From positions 1 to 64,000 of the forward strand of contig NZ_BMIL01000011.1 in the NCBI RefSeq assembly GCF_014642175.1: 64,000 bases of DNA, in the 5' to 3' direction. How positions within the stretch are numbered: position 1 is the first letter of the stretch; every line of letters begins with the position of its first letter. The DNA is from Pedobacter quisquiliarum (lineage in GTDB: Bacteria > Bacteroidota > Bacteroidia > Sphingobacteriales > Sphingobacteriaceae). Below the pieces are notes generated by a model, which searched no databases, was not told the DNA's origin, and saw only the letters and a list, made by a program, of their open reading frames with translations. Positions 52,463 through 62,509 of the stretch are shown here, one piece after another. The position numbers were made by a program, and so were the translations under genes.

Positions 52463-53722
52463 CTACACCTCAACATAATCCAGGTCCTTGGAGAAGGTAT
52501 CCTGCATATGGTACAAAGCCCAAAACGCCAGCACCAGGCAAATCAAACCCACCGCGATACCGGACGCAACCAGCGAACCATCAAATACACCCCGCAGGTA
52601 TTGAAACAGTAAAGTCATGGGCACAACAGCCCCACGCACGAAGTTCGGCACAGTGGTGGTAACTGTAGCACGAAGATTTGTACCGAATTGTTCAGTTGCA
52701 ATGGTCATAAAGATCACCCAGTAGCCAACCGAAATGCCCATCACAAAGCAAATCAGATAAAAATTAAACAAGCTTGTGTCTCTTGAAAGAAAATAAACCA
52801 CGATGCACAACATAGACAGGAACAGGTAGATGTAGACCACCTTGACCCTGCTTTTTAGATACTGACTGATTAAGCCACTTAGTATATCACCAATAACCAA
52901 TCCGCCATAACAACATGCCACGGCAGCACCGGCCTTTACCTCGCCCTGAATGTTTAGCGCTTTTCCAAATTCCGGAGAAAACGTGATGAGTATACCCACG
53001 ACAAACCATAAAGGCAGACCGATAATGATACACCGCATGTACTTCAGAAAGCGACCTTTAGTAAATAGTGCCAGAAAGTTCCCGCGACTTACCGTATCTA
53101 CTTTGGTCTTATCGAACATGCCAGACTCTGCGACACCAACGCGTAGCAGGAGCAGCGAGAGCCCCAATCCACCGCCAATAAAGAAACAGGTGCGCCAGTC
53201 GAAAAATTGTGCAATGAAGTAGCCGACAACGGCACCACTCACCCCTACGGAAGCAATAATCGTGGTTGCGTAGCCGCGCTTCTCCTTCGGCATGAGCTCA
53301 GCAACCAGCGTGATGCCTGCGCCAAGTTCCCCAGCCAGGCCGAAGCCCGCAATGAAACGCCAGAACGCATAACCCTCTATGCTATGTACAAAGCCGTTTG
53401 CAATATTCGCTACAGAATACATAAATATGGAACCGAAAAGGACGTACAAACGACCTTTCTTATCCGCCAGAATTCCCCAGACAATGCCGCCGACAAGCAG
53501 TCCGATCATCTGAACATTTAAAAGGTAAATACCCGAGCTGGTTAGCGCCTCTCCACTGAACCCCAGCGATTGCAAGCTGGCCACGCGAACAATACTGAAC
53601 AGCAACAGATCATAGATGTCTACGAAGTAGCCGAGGGAAGCAACCAGAATTGCGGCATGCGCAACGCGCTTCCTGCGCGCTGCATCTTCAGAAAAGGGTG
53701 CCTGGTCTTGGGCGGAAAACAT
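52463..53722 (-). CDS. MFS transporter, metabolite:H+ symporter type
   Basis: This 419-residue inner-membrane protein has 12 predicted helices. The helix 2-3 loop has the MFS signature GGIVWGILADKKGRLYVLFGS. The central loop motif is FIAGFGLAGELGAGITLVAELMPKEKRGYA, as in the sialic-acid/aromatic-acid/metabolite symporter group. It is upstream of the rhamnosidase on the same strand, but the 166-bp gap with an inverted repeat makes a shared transcript uncertain. It might import rhamnose or a related acid. The next upstream gene ends 19 bp before it. Confidence 0.88.
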   Translation of the reverse strand: MFSAQDQAPFSEDAARRKRVAHAAILVASLGYFVDIYDLLLFSIVRVASLQSLGFSGEALTSSGIYLLNVQMIGLLVGGIVWGILADKKGRLYVLFGSIFMYSVANIANGFVHSIEGYAFWRFIAGFGLAGELGAGITLVAELMPKEKRGYATTIIASVGVSGAVVGYFIAQFFDWRTCFFIGGGLGLSLLLLRVGVAESGMFDKTKVDTVSRGNFLALFTKGRFLKYMRCIIIGLPLWFVVGILITFSPEFGKALNIQGEVKAGAAVACCYGGLVIGDILSGLISQYLKSRVKVVYIYLFLSMLCIVVYFLSRDTSLFNFYLICFVMGISVGYWVIFMTIATEQFGTNLRATVTTTVPNFVRGAVVPMTLLFQYLRGVFDGSLVASGIAVGLICLVLAFWALYHMQDTFSKDLDYVEV

Positions 53723-53740
53723 GGAGCGCTTGATGAGCTG

Positions 53741-54565
53741 TTACGACTTCGACATCACAAAATTTCCAAAGTAAACCTTGGCCTGGTTATCATAAGAAAA
53801 CGGTGCACTCAGGTAGAAATATTTCGGCAAGTCCTTGCGTAGCATCCTCGTGTCCAGAACCTTTGAGCGATTTACATACACCCGCATGGTTTCACCTTCT
53901 ACAGCAATCGCCACGTGCAACAAGCCGTTTGCATAGTTCGCGAATGGATAGCTTAACGTATTATACACCTTGGTATCACTGCTGGAGTTGTTGATGTCGC
54001 GGTTATGGAAATGGAATTGCGTGTTGGTGATCCCATTATCATTATAGGCGTCCGAGATGTAGTTCTTGATGGAATTATCACGCGCAAAGCCGAAAGCCAT
54101 GCTGCCGATATCTTTGGCCTCATCGCTACGGGTAACCAGATCAAATTCTATGGTAAAGTTCTCCGGTGCCTTTAACAGGCTGTCGATCTTATAAGTGGTG
54201 CGTGGAGCAAGGGCAAGCCAGTTCCCCGGCATGTCTGGAATGGAAACGACACTTCCGGTACTGCTGGTCTTCCATCTTTTCGGCATGGAACCTTTGCTGT
54301 CCCGCTTAAAATCAGACTCAAACAGGATCGTCGAACCCGGTGTAAAGGAGTAAACTTCTTCTACCGGTGGTGGTGCATCTTTCGCTGCTGTGCTTTCCGC
54401 CGCAGGACTTGTTGCCTTCTTTTTACCATTCAGCACATCATCTACTTTCTGACTCGCTTTGTCTTCAAGCGTTTTCTGGAATTTCTTAAGGAGCTGCGCC
54501 TCTGCATGGTTCGAATACGCAAGCAGTCCGAGCACTGCAAGTATAGAAAGGTTCTTCAGTTTCAT
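53741..54565 (-). CDS. Secreted LamG-like domain protein of unknown function
   Basis: This 274-residue protein from ATG 54565 has a clear signal peptide (SNHAEAQ, about residue 22). An amphipathic helix region (LLKKFQKTLEDKASQKVDDVL) and an Ala/Pro linker lead to a beta-sandwich (ILFESDFKRDSKGSMPKRW, FTIEFDLVTRSDEAKDIG, VYFGNFVMSKS) of concanavalin-like type. It resembles the N-terminal part of longer Bacteroidota proteins that continue into an OmpA domain, which is absent here. The open frame extends to a TTG at 54586, which is less likely as a start. A TATTTTTG box (54584-54591) lies 18 bp upstream. Confidence 0.78.
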   Translation of the reverse strand: MKLKNLSILAVLGLLAYSNHAEAQLLKKFQKTLEDKASQKVDDVLNGKKKATSPAAESTAAKDAPPPVEEVYSFTPGSTILFESDFKRDSKGSMPKRWKTSSTGSVVSIPDMPGNWLALAPRTTYKIDSLLKAPENFTIEFDLVTRSDEAKDIGSMAFGFARDNSIKNYISDAYNDNGITNTQFHFHNRDINNSSSDTKVYNTLSYPFANYANGLLHVAIAVEGETMRVYVNRSKVLDTRMLRKDLPKYFYLSAPFSYDNQAKVYFGNFVMSKS

Positions 54566-54583
54566 GTTTGGTTGATTGTATTT

Positions 54584-54591
54584 CAAAAATA
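54584..54591 (-). promoter_or_regulatory. -7 box TATTTTTG of the secreted LamG-like gene
   Basis: This TAnnTTTG match lies 18 bases before the ATG at 54565. It supports that start over the TTG at 54586, which falls inside the box. No -33 element is clear. Confidence 0.4.
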
Positions 54592-54717
54592 TAATTTTTC
54601 AGCTACATCACTTATTTTTTTTACAACGTGTGAAATCATTAACGCACGCTGTCTCAAGGGATCAAGCACCAAAACAGATGCATGAAAGTAACGCGACGGA
54701 ACGGTATTTCAACCGGC

Positions 54718-54761
54718 TTTCGTTCGCCTATTGTTCGCCTTTCGTTCGCCTATGCTTCGCC
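54718..54761. repeat. Four 11-bp tandem repeats (TTTCGTTCGCC type)
   Basis: Units at 54718-54728, 54729-54739, 54740-54750 and 54751-54761 read TTTCGTTCGCC, TATTGTTCGCC, TTTCGTTCGCC and TATGCTTCGCC; units 1 and 3 are identical. They lie in the 444-bp gap between a divergent pair. Open frames across them (54576-54812, 54682-54939) have repeat-derived sequence and look spurious. The rest of the gap holds the two promoters and nothing else I recognise. Confidence 0.8.
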
Positions 54762-54958
54762 TCCAGCCGAAGGAAACCCGAACAAGAGCCGGATGATGGG
54801 CATACCAGATAAGAAATGTTTCACAAATTGCTGCCTGCTTAGCAGCCCATGCACCCGGTTAACGCCCAAATCGACGCGCCTGCTTTCAATTTCATCACAG
54901 AAATTTCACACTTTTGAACAAAGTCTACTAATTCTATAGTATTAATATTTTTAGCAAC

Positions 54959-54966
54959 TATATTTG
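54959..54966 (+). promoter_or_regulatory. -7 box TATATTTG of the TlpA-M28-SusCD operon
   Basis: This perfect TAnnTTTG box, identical to that of the first SusCD operon, lies 43 bases before the TlpA start. No TTTG is present at -33. Confidence 0.5.
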
Positions 54967-55009
54967 CCGGCGAGGTCAACTAAATAGTCCCTGTTTAAAT
55001 ACCGTTATT

Positions 55010-55597
55010 ATGAAATTCTTTGTACATCCCCTTGCCGCAATTGGCCTGTCGCTATTTACCGTTGTGGCTACCACCGGAACATCAACTGCACAGGCACCCG
55101 CTGCAGCAACCACAAGCAACAGTACGGTAAGTGCTGACGAAGACCGTGGATACCTGGTGAAAGTTGGCGATCAGGCACCGGAAGACTTCGAGTTGGTGTT
55201 ACAGGACGGCAGCAAAACTTCCTTAAAGGAGTTGAGAGGCAAGACCGTAATCCTGCAATTCACCGCAAGCTGGTGCAGCGTATGCCGTAAAGAGATGCCG
55301 CACCTCGAGCAAATGTGGCAGACCTACAAAGACAGAAATGTGGTACTCATCGGCGTAGACCGCGATGAACCCATTGAAACGGTGAAGAAGTTTCATAAGG
55401 ACATGAAGATTACCTATCCGCTGGCGCTTGACCCGGGTGCCGATATATTTGGTCGCTTTGCAAATAAAAAGAGTGGCGTTACCCGCAATGTCGTTATCGA
55501 TGCTACCGGAAAGATCGTTTACCTGACCCGCCTGTATGACGAAAAAGAATTTGCCGATATGGTAAAGGTCATTGATACGCTTGCGAAGAAGTCGTAA
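55010..55597 (+). CDS. TlpA-family periplasmic thiol-disulfide oxidoreductase
   Basis: This 195-residue exported protein has a signal peptide (TSTAQA, about residue 28) and an Ala/Thr/Ser linker. A thioredoxin fold follows (VGDQAPEDFELVLQDGSKTSL, then FTASWCSVCRKEMPHLEQMW with Cys89 and Cys92). The AhpC/TSA-like start and WCxxC place it with TlpA/ResA, which reduce disulfides outside the cytoplasm. As first gene of the operon with an M28 peptidase and SusCD (51-bp gap), it may open disulfides of peptides that are to be degraded or imported. That role is inference. Confidence 0.92.
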   Translation: MKFFVHPLAAIGLSLFTVVATTGTSTAQAPAAATTSNSTVSADEDRGYLVKVGDQAPEDFELVLQDGSKTSLKELRGKTVILQFTASWCSVCRKEMPHLEQMWQTYKDRNVVLIGVDRDEPIETVKKFHKDMKITYPLALDPGADIFGRFANKKSGVTRNVVIDATGKIVYLTRLYDEKEFADMVKVIDTLAKKS

Positions 55598-55648
55598 CGA
55601 ACAGCACACCGATAAACCAACCTTCCCTAACGAATAAATACCGTCTTT

Positions 55649-57883
55649 ATGAACAAAACATGGAAGACAGGGCTACTGCTATGCCTTGTCGGTTCGCATT
55701 TCGCAATGGCCCAGTCGCCACAACTGAAAGGCTATTCTGCCGCAACAGCAACGAAACAGCAGCAGCTGGAAAAACAGTTTGATCAGCATCTCGAAGCGGC
55801 AAACATCGGTCAGACTATAAAGTCTCTATCCGCCTACCCGCATCATCTGGGTTCTGCTCAAGGTAAACGGGTGGCAGAAGCCGTATTGCAGAAATTTAAA
55901 AGTTACGGATGGGATGCCAAGCTGGAAACCTACCATGTTTTGTTCCCGACACCTAAGACCAGGCAACTTGAACTGATCGGCCCAACAAAGTATACGGCCA
56001 AGCTTCAGGAGCAAGCATTTCCGGAAGATGTGACGTCTGGTCAGGCAGGACAGCTGCCAACCTACAATGCCTGGGGCGCCGATGGCGATGTTACCGCGGA
56101 ACTGGTCTTCGTGAATTACGGACTGCCTGACGATTACGAGCAGCTTGCAAAACTTGGCATTGATGTAAAGGGTAAGATCGTCATCGCTAAATACGGCAGG
56201 TCATGGCGCGGCATTAAACCCAAAGTCGCTTATGAGCATGGCGCCATCGGATGTATCATCTATTCCGATCCTAAAGACGACGGCTTCTACCAGGGCGATG
56301 TCTATCCAAAAGGACCATTCAAAAACGATCAGACGGTACAACGGGGATCGGTGATGGACATGGTGATCTATCCGGGTGATCCGCTTACACCTGGTACTGC
56401 ATCTACCCTTAAGGCAAAAAGATTGGAACGAAGCGAAGCGACGACAATTCTTAAAATACCGGTGCTGCCGATCAGTTATGGCGATGCGCTGCCACTACTT
56501 TCAGCACTTGAAGGCCCGGTGGTTCCTGCCGAGTGGCGGGGTGCACTGCCCATTACCTACCGCACCGGACCAGGAGCGGCGAAAGTGCACCTTAAAGTAG
56601 AATCCAATTGGGACATTGTGCCTGCATATAACGTGATTGCCACGATGAAAGGCAGCACCTATCCCGATCAGTGGGTCATCCGGGGTAATCACCATGATGC
56701 CTGGGTGAACGGCGCTGATGATCCGATCAGTGGTTTGGCGGCGCAGCTTGAAGAAGCCAAAGCTATTGGCCAACTTGCAAAGGCCGGTTTCCGGCCCAAG
56801 CGTACGCTAGTGTATTGTGCCTGGGATGGTGAAGAACCTTCATTGCTAGGCTCGACGGAATGGGTTGAAGACCATGCCGAAGAACTCAGGCAAAAAGCAG
56901 TGGCTTACATCAACTCCGACGGCAATAGTCGTGGCTTCCTGCAGGCAGGCGGCTCCCATGCCCTTGAGCAGTTTATGAGTGAAATCTCAAAAGACGTTCG
57001 GGATCCACAAACCGGCGTCAGCATCTTTGAGCGTAAACGTGCCAAGGATGCGGTAAATGCAGGCGCTGCGAAAACACAGGCGGCCATACTGAAGAAAGAT
57101 ACACTTACGCTTAGCGCTTTGGGTACCGGTTCAGACTACTCTGCTTTTCTGCAACACTTAGCCGTGCCGACATTAAACCTTGGCTTCGGCGGAGAAGATG
57201 AAGGCGGCGATTATCACTCCATCTACGATTCTTACGATGATTATGTGCGGTTTAAAGATGGTACGTTCGTCTATGGCGTAGCGCTGGCGCAAACTGCTGG
57301 TCGCGCCGTGTTGCGACTGGCCAATGCGGAGGTGCTACCTTTCGACTTTTCGAACCTCGGTCAAACTGTAGGGAAGTATGTGGAGGAAGTGAAGGCTTTA
57401 ACGGCACAGCTGAAGGAAAAGCACAGCGCAGAAAACGCACTCATTAATTCGAAAAGCTATCAATTGGCTGCTGACCCGAAGTTAAGCTGGATTGAACCCA
57501 CTGCAAAGCCAGAAGTGCCGGCCATAGATTTCAATGCGCTTGAGGCCGCAGTAAAGTCCTTGCAGCAGTCGGCAGCGAATTTAAACAGCTACCTGAACAG
57601 CAAACCTGCAACAGACAAAAAGGCCATAGCCCGTGTAAACCAGGCTTTGTTTCAGGCAGAAAGGAGTCTGCTTATCCCAGAGGGCTTACCAAAAAGAACA
57701 TGGTATAAACACAGCATCTATGCCCCCGGCTTCTATACTGGATATGGTGTAAAAACTTTGCCTGGTGTTCGTGAGGCCATTGAACAAAACAACTGGACAG
57801 AAGCCGATGCACAGCTGCAGACGGCAACAAAGCGCATCAACGCGCTCGCGCAAACCTTAGATCAAATTACACAAGCGAAATAA
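55649..57883 (+). CDS. M28-family metallopeptidase, glutamate carboxypeptidase II-like
   Basis: This 744-residue exported zinc peptidase has a signal peptide (FAMAQ, about residue 22). A protease-associated domain is inserted at about 150-300 (VFVNYGLPDDYEQLAKLG, IVIAKYGRSWRG). The M28 core has the di-zinc ligands in GNHHDAWVNGADDP, WDGEEPSLLGSTEW, INSDGNSRG, and YHSIYDSYDDY. A transferrin-receptor-like helical dimerisation domain closes it. Relatives (PSMA/GCPII) remove C-terminal Glu or Asp from acidic or gamma-linked peptides. It probably supplies amino acids to the SusCD importer encoded just after it (12-bp gap). Confidence 0.94.
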   Translation: MNKTWKTGLLLCLVGSHFAMAQSPQLKGYSAATATKQQQLEKQFDQHLEAANIGQTIKSLSAYPHHLGSAQGKRVAEAVLQKFKSYGWDAKLETYHVLFPTPKTRQLELIGPTKYTAKLQEQAFPEDVTSGQAGQLPTYNAWGADGDVTAELVFVNYGLPDDYEQLAKLGIDVKGKIVIAKYGRSWRGIKPKVAYEHGAIGCIIYSDPKDDGFYQGDVYPKGPFKNDQTVQRGSVMDMVIYPGDPLTPGTASTLKAKRLERSEATTILKIPVLPISYGDALPLLSALEGPVVPAEWRGALPITYRTGPGAAKVHLKVESNWDIVPAYNVIATMKGSTYPDQWVIRGNHHDAWVNGADDPISGLAAQLEEAKAIGQLAKAGFRPKRTLVYCAWDGEEPSLLGSTEWVEDHAEELRQKAVAYINSDGNSRGFLQAGGSHALEQFMSEISKDVRDPQTGVSIFERKRAKDAVNAGAAKTQAAILKKDTLTLSALGTGSDYSAFLQHLAVPTLNLGFGGEDEGGDYHSIYDSYDDYVRFKDGTFVYGVALAQTAGRAVLRLANAEVLPFDFSNLGQTVGKYVEEVKALTAQLKEKHSAENALINSKSYQLAADPKLSWIEPTAKPEVPAIDFNALEAAVKSLQQSAANLNSYLNSKPATDKKAIARVNQALFQAERSLLIPEGLPKRTWYKHSIYAPGFYTGYGVKTLPGVREAIEQNNWTEADAQLQTATKRINALAQTLDQITQAK

Positions 57884-57895
57884 ATATACATACGA

Positions 57896-60800
57896 ATGAA
57901 ACCCAGAATTCTCTACTTTTTAATACTGTTCTGCAGCTTATCCGGGTTTGCGCAAGCGCAATCCAGGAAAGTTAGCGGGCAGGTCACGGAAGCCGGCAGC
58001 GGTCAGCCCCTTCCCGGCGTAAGCGTCAACATCAAAGGACTTAAAACCAGCACGCAAACGGGTCCTGATGGCAAGTATAACCTGACCATCCCCGAAGGAT
58101 CAACGACCCTGGTATTTACCTATATCGGCTATGAAACCCGGGAGATGACGCCCAGTTCAGGCACCTTAAACCTGCAATTGAAAACCTCAGAAAACAACCT
58201 GAATGAAATTGTTGTGGTTGCTTATGGCACCGCCAATAAGTCGACCTACACCGGTTCTGCCTCGGTTGTAAACGCCAGCGAACTGGAGAAACGTCCGGTA
58301 GCCAATGTGAGTCGTGCTTTGCAAGGCGCGGTACCCGGCGTACAATCCGTGGCTTCCGCAGGGCAGCCCGGCAGTGATGCCTCCATCCGCATCCGCGGTA
58401 TCGGCTCCATTAATGCTTCCAGCGATCCCTTATACGTTGTAGATGGCGTACCCTACTCCGGAAACATCAACTCCATCAACAGCGCCGACATTGCTTCCAT
58501 TACCGTGCTTAAGGATGCCGCAGCAAGTGCCTTGTATGGCTCCCGTGGTGCAAATGGCGTCATCATCATCACCACAAAAGCAGGAAGATACAACAGCAAA
58601 CCACAGGTAAGCTTAAGTACCAATACCGGTTTTTCACAACGTTCGGTAAAAGATTATGAATTTGTAAACACCGATCAGTACTTCCAGCTGCAATGGGAAG
58701 CGTTGCGCAACAACCAGCTTGATCAAGGTAAGACAGATCAGGAAGCTGCTCAATTTGCAAGCACAGAGCTGGTGAGTAACCTTAAAATTAATCCATATGG
58801 GCCGAACTATCCAAATCCGGTAGGTCTTGATGGGCAACTCGTGCGGGGTGCGGTACCTTTGTGGCAGGACGACTGGTCCAAATCGCTAAGCCGTACGGGT
58901 ATTCGCCAGGAGGTAAACCTTGGTGTAAGTGGCGGTAGCGCAGACTCCAGGTATTTTGTTTCCGGTGGATATTTGTCTGACAAGGGCTTCATCGTAGGGT
59001 CGGGCTTCCGCAGATTCAATACGCGGGTAAACTACAATACGAAGGTTAACAAATGGTTTGAAGCGGGCATCAATGTCGCGGCCTCTTCCACCAATCAGGA
59101 TTCTCCACCACAGAGCGACAGTGACCAGGGAAACTTCGCAAACTTTGGACGACTGGTTTCCAACATCTATCCTGTATATGAGCGCAATGCGGACGGCAGC
59201 TTCAAGCTGGATGCTGCAGGCAATCAGATTTACGATTTTGGTAACTACCGCCCGAGTGCCGCTGCAACCGGCAATAACCTGCTGGGGATTGTTGATCTCA
59301 ACAAATACAACAACAAACAAGATGCACTTTTACTGCGTGGAAACCTGCAGTTCAACATCCTGGATGGCTTAAAACTTAAGAGCAGCGTAAACACAGATTA
59401 TAACAATCGCAACAACCTGTCTTATTCCAATCCACTTTTCGGTTCAGGCATCGCCAATGGCGGTTCTGTAACAAAAGGGAGCGTTCGCACGGTGGGTTAC
59501 ACCATCAATAACTTGCTTGATTACACCTTTGATCTGGGGTCTGCACACCACTTTAATGTGCTAGGTGGACAGGAAGTTTATGTGTTGAATATTTCCAACC
59601 TTTCCGGAAGTCGTAGTAATTTCGGCTTTGATGGTAAAACGGAGCCTAACGCCGCATCGCTGATCAATAGCTTTAACGGCAGTTCCGACCAATATAAGCT
59701 TTCCAGTTTTCTGGGTAAATTAGACTATAACTACAACCAACGGTACTTTTTCTCTGCAAGTTTCAGAAGAGATGGTTCATCAAGGTTCAGTCCGGAATCC
59801 AGATGGGGTAACTTCTGGTCTGTGGGTGCTTCCTGGAATGCGAAGTCAGAAGCCTTCTTAGCCAACACGAACTGGTTAAATAGTCTTACCGTACGGACCA
59901 GCTATGGCGCACAGGGTAACGATAACCTGGGTAGCTATTACGCATATCAGGATCTCTATTCCATATACAACAGCCTGGGTCAGGCCGGATTGGTGACCTC
60001 CCGCCTGCCTACGCCGGGTCTAAAGTGGGAGACCAACCTGAACTTCAATGCGGGGATCGACTTTGCAATTCTGAATCACCGCATCAGCGGAACATTTGAA
60101 GTCTTCCAGCGCCAGTCTAAAGACCTGTTATTTAGCCGTCCTTTAGCCCCGTCACTGGGCTTCACGGCGATTGACGATAACATCGGCTCCCTGCGCAACA
60201 ATGGCTATGAAGGGCAGCTGAACTTTGTGCCGGTGACGAATCAAAATGTACACTGGACTGTAGGTTTAAACTTCGGACACTACAACAACAGGATCACCAA
60301 GTTGCCACAGAAAGAAATCATCAGCGGAAATGTGGGTCAGTTGGGCTCTACAAAGAAACTGACGGTAGGAAGCTCGGTTTACGACTTCTACATCCGCGAA
60401 TGGGCAGGTGTTGATCCGGCAAATGGTAAGCCGATGTGGTACAAGGATGCGGAGAACGGTCGTACCACCACCAGCGTTTATGCCGATGCCACCCAGTACT
60501 ATTCCGGCAGTGCCTTACCCGATTTTTATGGTGGATTGAACTCTTCCATTCGTTACAAGCAGTTTGAGCTTTATGCGCTCGTGGCCTATAACATCGGCGG
60601 AAAGGTGCTTGATCTGGATGAGGTGATGATCATGCACACTGGCGAAAATACCGGAAGAACCTGGAGCAGTCAGATCTTAGATCGCTGGACACCAACCAAT
60701 ACAAATACCGATGTTCCGCGTTTAACGACGACAGCGACAAACTGGAACAGCATCTCTACCCGCTTCCTTTATGACGCAAGTTATGTGCGCCTGAAGAATT

Positions 60801-61000
60801 TGAGCCTAAGCTACAGTCTTCCGGAGAAATGGGCGAATCAGCTGGGCATGGGTAAGTTAAGGCTCTACGCACGTGGCGAGAACCTGCTGACATACTACAA
60901 ACACAAAGGTTTGGATCCGGAGCAGGCTGTGGATGGGGTGACTTACTACCGTTATCCATCTCAGAAAACGTACACCTTCGGTTTAGATCTATCCTTTTAA
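57896..61000 (+). CDS. SusC/RagA-family TonB-dependent outer-membrane transporter
   Basis: This 1034-residue protein has signal peptide residues 1-21 (GFAQAQ). A carboxypeptidase-regulatory-like domain follows (VSGQVTEAGSGQPLPGVSVN, residues 24-100), then the TonB plug with NEIVVVAYGTANKS and IRIRGIGSINASSDPLYVVDG, and a barrel ending TFGLDLSF. With the SusD product downstream it forms an importer. The operon context (TlpA, M28 peptidase) points to peptides. Compared with the first SusC it is only broadly similar, so the two loci likely take different ligands. Confidence 0.94.
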   Translation: MKPRILYFLILFCSLSGFAQAQSRKVSGQVTEAGSGQPLPGVSVNIKGLKTSTQTGPDGKYNLTIPEGSTTLVFTYIGYETREMTPSSGTLNLQLKTSENNLNEIVVVAYGTANKSTYTGSASVVNASELEKRPVANVSRALQGAVPGVQSVASAGQPGSDASIRIRGIGSINASSDPLYVVDGVPYSGNINSINSADIASITVLKDAAASALYGSRGANGVIIITTKAGRYNSKPQVSLSTNTGFSQRSVKDYEFVNTDQYFQLQWEALRNNQLDQGKTDQEAAQFASTELVSNLKINPYGPNYPNPVGLDGQLVRGAVPLWQDDWSKSLSRTGIRQEVNLGVSGGSADSRYFVSGGYLSDKGFIVGSGFRRFNTRVNYNTKVNKWFEAGINVAASSTNQDSPPQSDSDQGNFANFGRLVSNIYPVYERNADGSFKLDAAGNQIYDFGNYRPSAAATGNNLLGIVDLNKYNNKQDALLLRGNLQFNILDGLKLKSSVNTDYNNRNNLSYSNPLFGSGIANGGSVTKGSVRTVGYTINNLLDYTFDLGSAHHFNVLGGQEVYVLNISNLSGSRSNFGFDGKTEPNAASLINSFNGSSDQYKLSSFLGKLDYNYNQRYFFSASFRRDGSSRFSPESRWGNFWSVGASWNAKSEAFLANTNWLNSLTVRTSYGAQGNDNLGSYYAYQDLYSIYNSLGQAGLVTSRLPTPGLKWETNLNFNAGIDFAILNHRISGTFEVFQRQSKDLLFSRPLAPSLGFTAIDDNIGSLRNNGYEGQLNFVPVTNQNVHWTVGLNFGHYNNRITKLPQKEIISGNVGQLGSTKKLTVGSSVYDFYIREWAGVDPANGKPMWYKDAENGRTTTSVYADATQYYSGSALPDFYGGLNSSIRYKQFELYALVAYNIGGKVLDLDEVMIMHTGENTGRTWSSQILDRWTPTNTNTDVPRLTTTATNWNSISTRFLYDASYVRLKNLSLSYSLPEKWANQLGMGKLRLYARGENLLTYYKHKGLDPEQAVDGVTYYRYPSQKTYTFGLDLSF

Positions 61001-61012
61001 TTGCAACATCAC

Positions 61013-62491
61013 ATGAAAACAAGATATTTTACTTTGAAACTGATCCTGCTTGCTGCAGTGTTTTTCCTGCCAGCATGTAAGGATGATTTTTTTGAGACTG
61101 CCCCTGCCGGAGATCTTACCGGTACGGAGACTTATGCCAGCACCAAGAACATTGATGCTTTAATGAATGGTACCTTGCGGTACCTGATGGAAAGCAGTAC
61201 CTCGCAGGATAACCCTGGCTTATCTGCCATCACCCTGACGCAGGAAGTGATGGGCGACGATGCCATTGCACGAGATGGCGTTTATGGCTTCCGCGATTCT
61301 TATCCTTACCGCGACCCCTATGATAATACCACCCGGAGAGCGTTGTTCTTCTGGAGCTTTCAATACAAGGTGATCGACAACTGCAATAACATCCTGGCGA
61401 ATATTGATGCGGCAAACGGAACGGAAGATGAGCGCAGATTTTTAAAAGGTCAGGCACTGGCATTAAGAGGCTTTGTGTACCTGAACCTGGTGCGACAGTA
61501 CCAATTCACCTATGCAAAAGACAAAACGGCAAAAGCAGTTCCGATTTACACGGCGCCGACCAGCCCATCTACCGTTTCTAAACCACGTGCTACTGTAGAA
61601 GAAGTTTATACGCAGGTACTAAGTGATCTTACCGAGGCAGAAACCCTGCTGAACGGCTTTACCAGAAAGGTTAAAAACCGTATGGATGTAAACGTGGTGC
61701 GTGGACTGCTTGCCCGCACTTACCTGACACAGGAAAACTGGGCGCAGGCGGCGGTGAAAGCGGCAGAGGCACGCAGTGGTTACGCCATTATGGAAGCCTC
61801 GCTGTACGCACAGGGTTTTAATGATGTGAGTAATCCGGAATGGATCTGGGGACACCCACAACAGGCGGATCAAAACCTTGGCGGTGCATCCTACTTTGCC
61901 TATATCGACGTAACACCAACCACCGGCTACCGGAGCATTATGCCTGATCCGTACTTTAAAGCATTGTTTGCTGATGGTGATGTTCGTAAAACACTGTTTG
62001 AAACAGTGACGAATCCTACGGATCCGAGGTACCGCTGGATCTTGTATAAGAAGTTCAGGAACAAAACAGACCTTGCCGGGCACATCGTATTGATGCGGTC
62101 GTCTGAAATGGCTTTGATTGAGGCGGAAAGTAAAGCACGTCTGAATGATTTACCGGGAGCCGTAACTGCATTGAATGAACTGCGCAGTAAGCGGAATCTT
62201 CAACCACTAACCGCAGCAGCATTTTCGCAAAGCCAGCTTGTTGAGGAGATCTTAACAGAGCGCCGTCGTGAGCTTTGGGGCGAGGGCTTCAGGCTGCTGG
62301 ATATCCTGCGTTTACAACAAGCACCGCTGAGAAGAACAGCTACGGAGACTTTCCAAGCGGGCACGACCGCTGTCGGTATTAAGGGGCATTATGTGCTTAA
62401 GTTTCCGAATGGCAGCGACCTGGTGCCGAATAGTCCATATTACCTGTTTTCAATACCGGTAAACGAGATCAACACCAATCCAAATCTATAA
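61013..62491 (+). CDS. SusD/RagB-family surface lipoprotein
   Basis: This 492-residue lipoprotein has lipobox FLPAC (Cys22) and a mature start KDDFFETAPAGDLTGTETY. TPR-like helices follow (QALALRGFVYLNLVRQYQF), and the C-terminal block RRRELWGEGFRLLDILRLQQ is typical of SusD. The ATG at 61013 is preferred: the frame is open from a TTG at 61001, directly after the SusC stop. It caps the preceding SusC. It is the last gene of the operon, ahead of a strong terminator. Confidence 0.93.
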   Translation: MKTRYFTLKLILLAAVFFLPACKDDFFETAPAGDLTGTETYASTKNIDALMNGTLRYLMESSTSQDNPGLSAITLTQEVMGDDAIARDGVYGFRDSYPYRDPYDNTTRRALFFWSFQYKVIDNCNNILANIDAANGTEDERRFLKGQALALRGFVYLNLVRQYQFTYAKDKTAKAVPIYTAPTSPSTVSKPRATVEEVYTQVLSDLTEAETLLNGFTRKVKNRMDVNVVRGLLARTYLTQENWAQAAVKAAEARSGYAIMEASLYAQGFNDVSNPEWIWGHPQQADQNLGGASYFAYIDVTPTTGYRSIMPDPYFKALFADGDVRKTLFETVTNPTDPRYRWILYKKFRNKTDLAGHIVLMRSSEMALIEAESKARLNDLPGAVTALNELRSKRNLQPLTAAAFSQSQLVEEILTERRRELWGEGFRLLDILRLQQAPLRRTATETFQAGTTAVGIKGHYVLKFPNGSDLVPNSPYYLFSIPVNEINTNPNL

Positions 62492-62509
62492 GCTTAAGTC
62501 TAACTTATT

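Noticed and set aside
54576..54939. Two open frames (78 and 85 codons) across the 54 kb repeat array
   Set aside because: Their repeated RLSFAY-SP text is produced by the 11-bp repeats in shifting frames; no start context or homology supports them.
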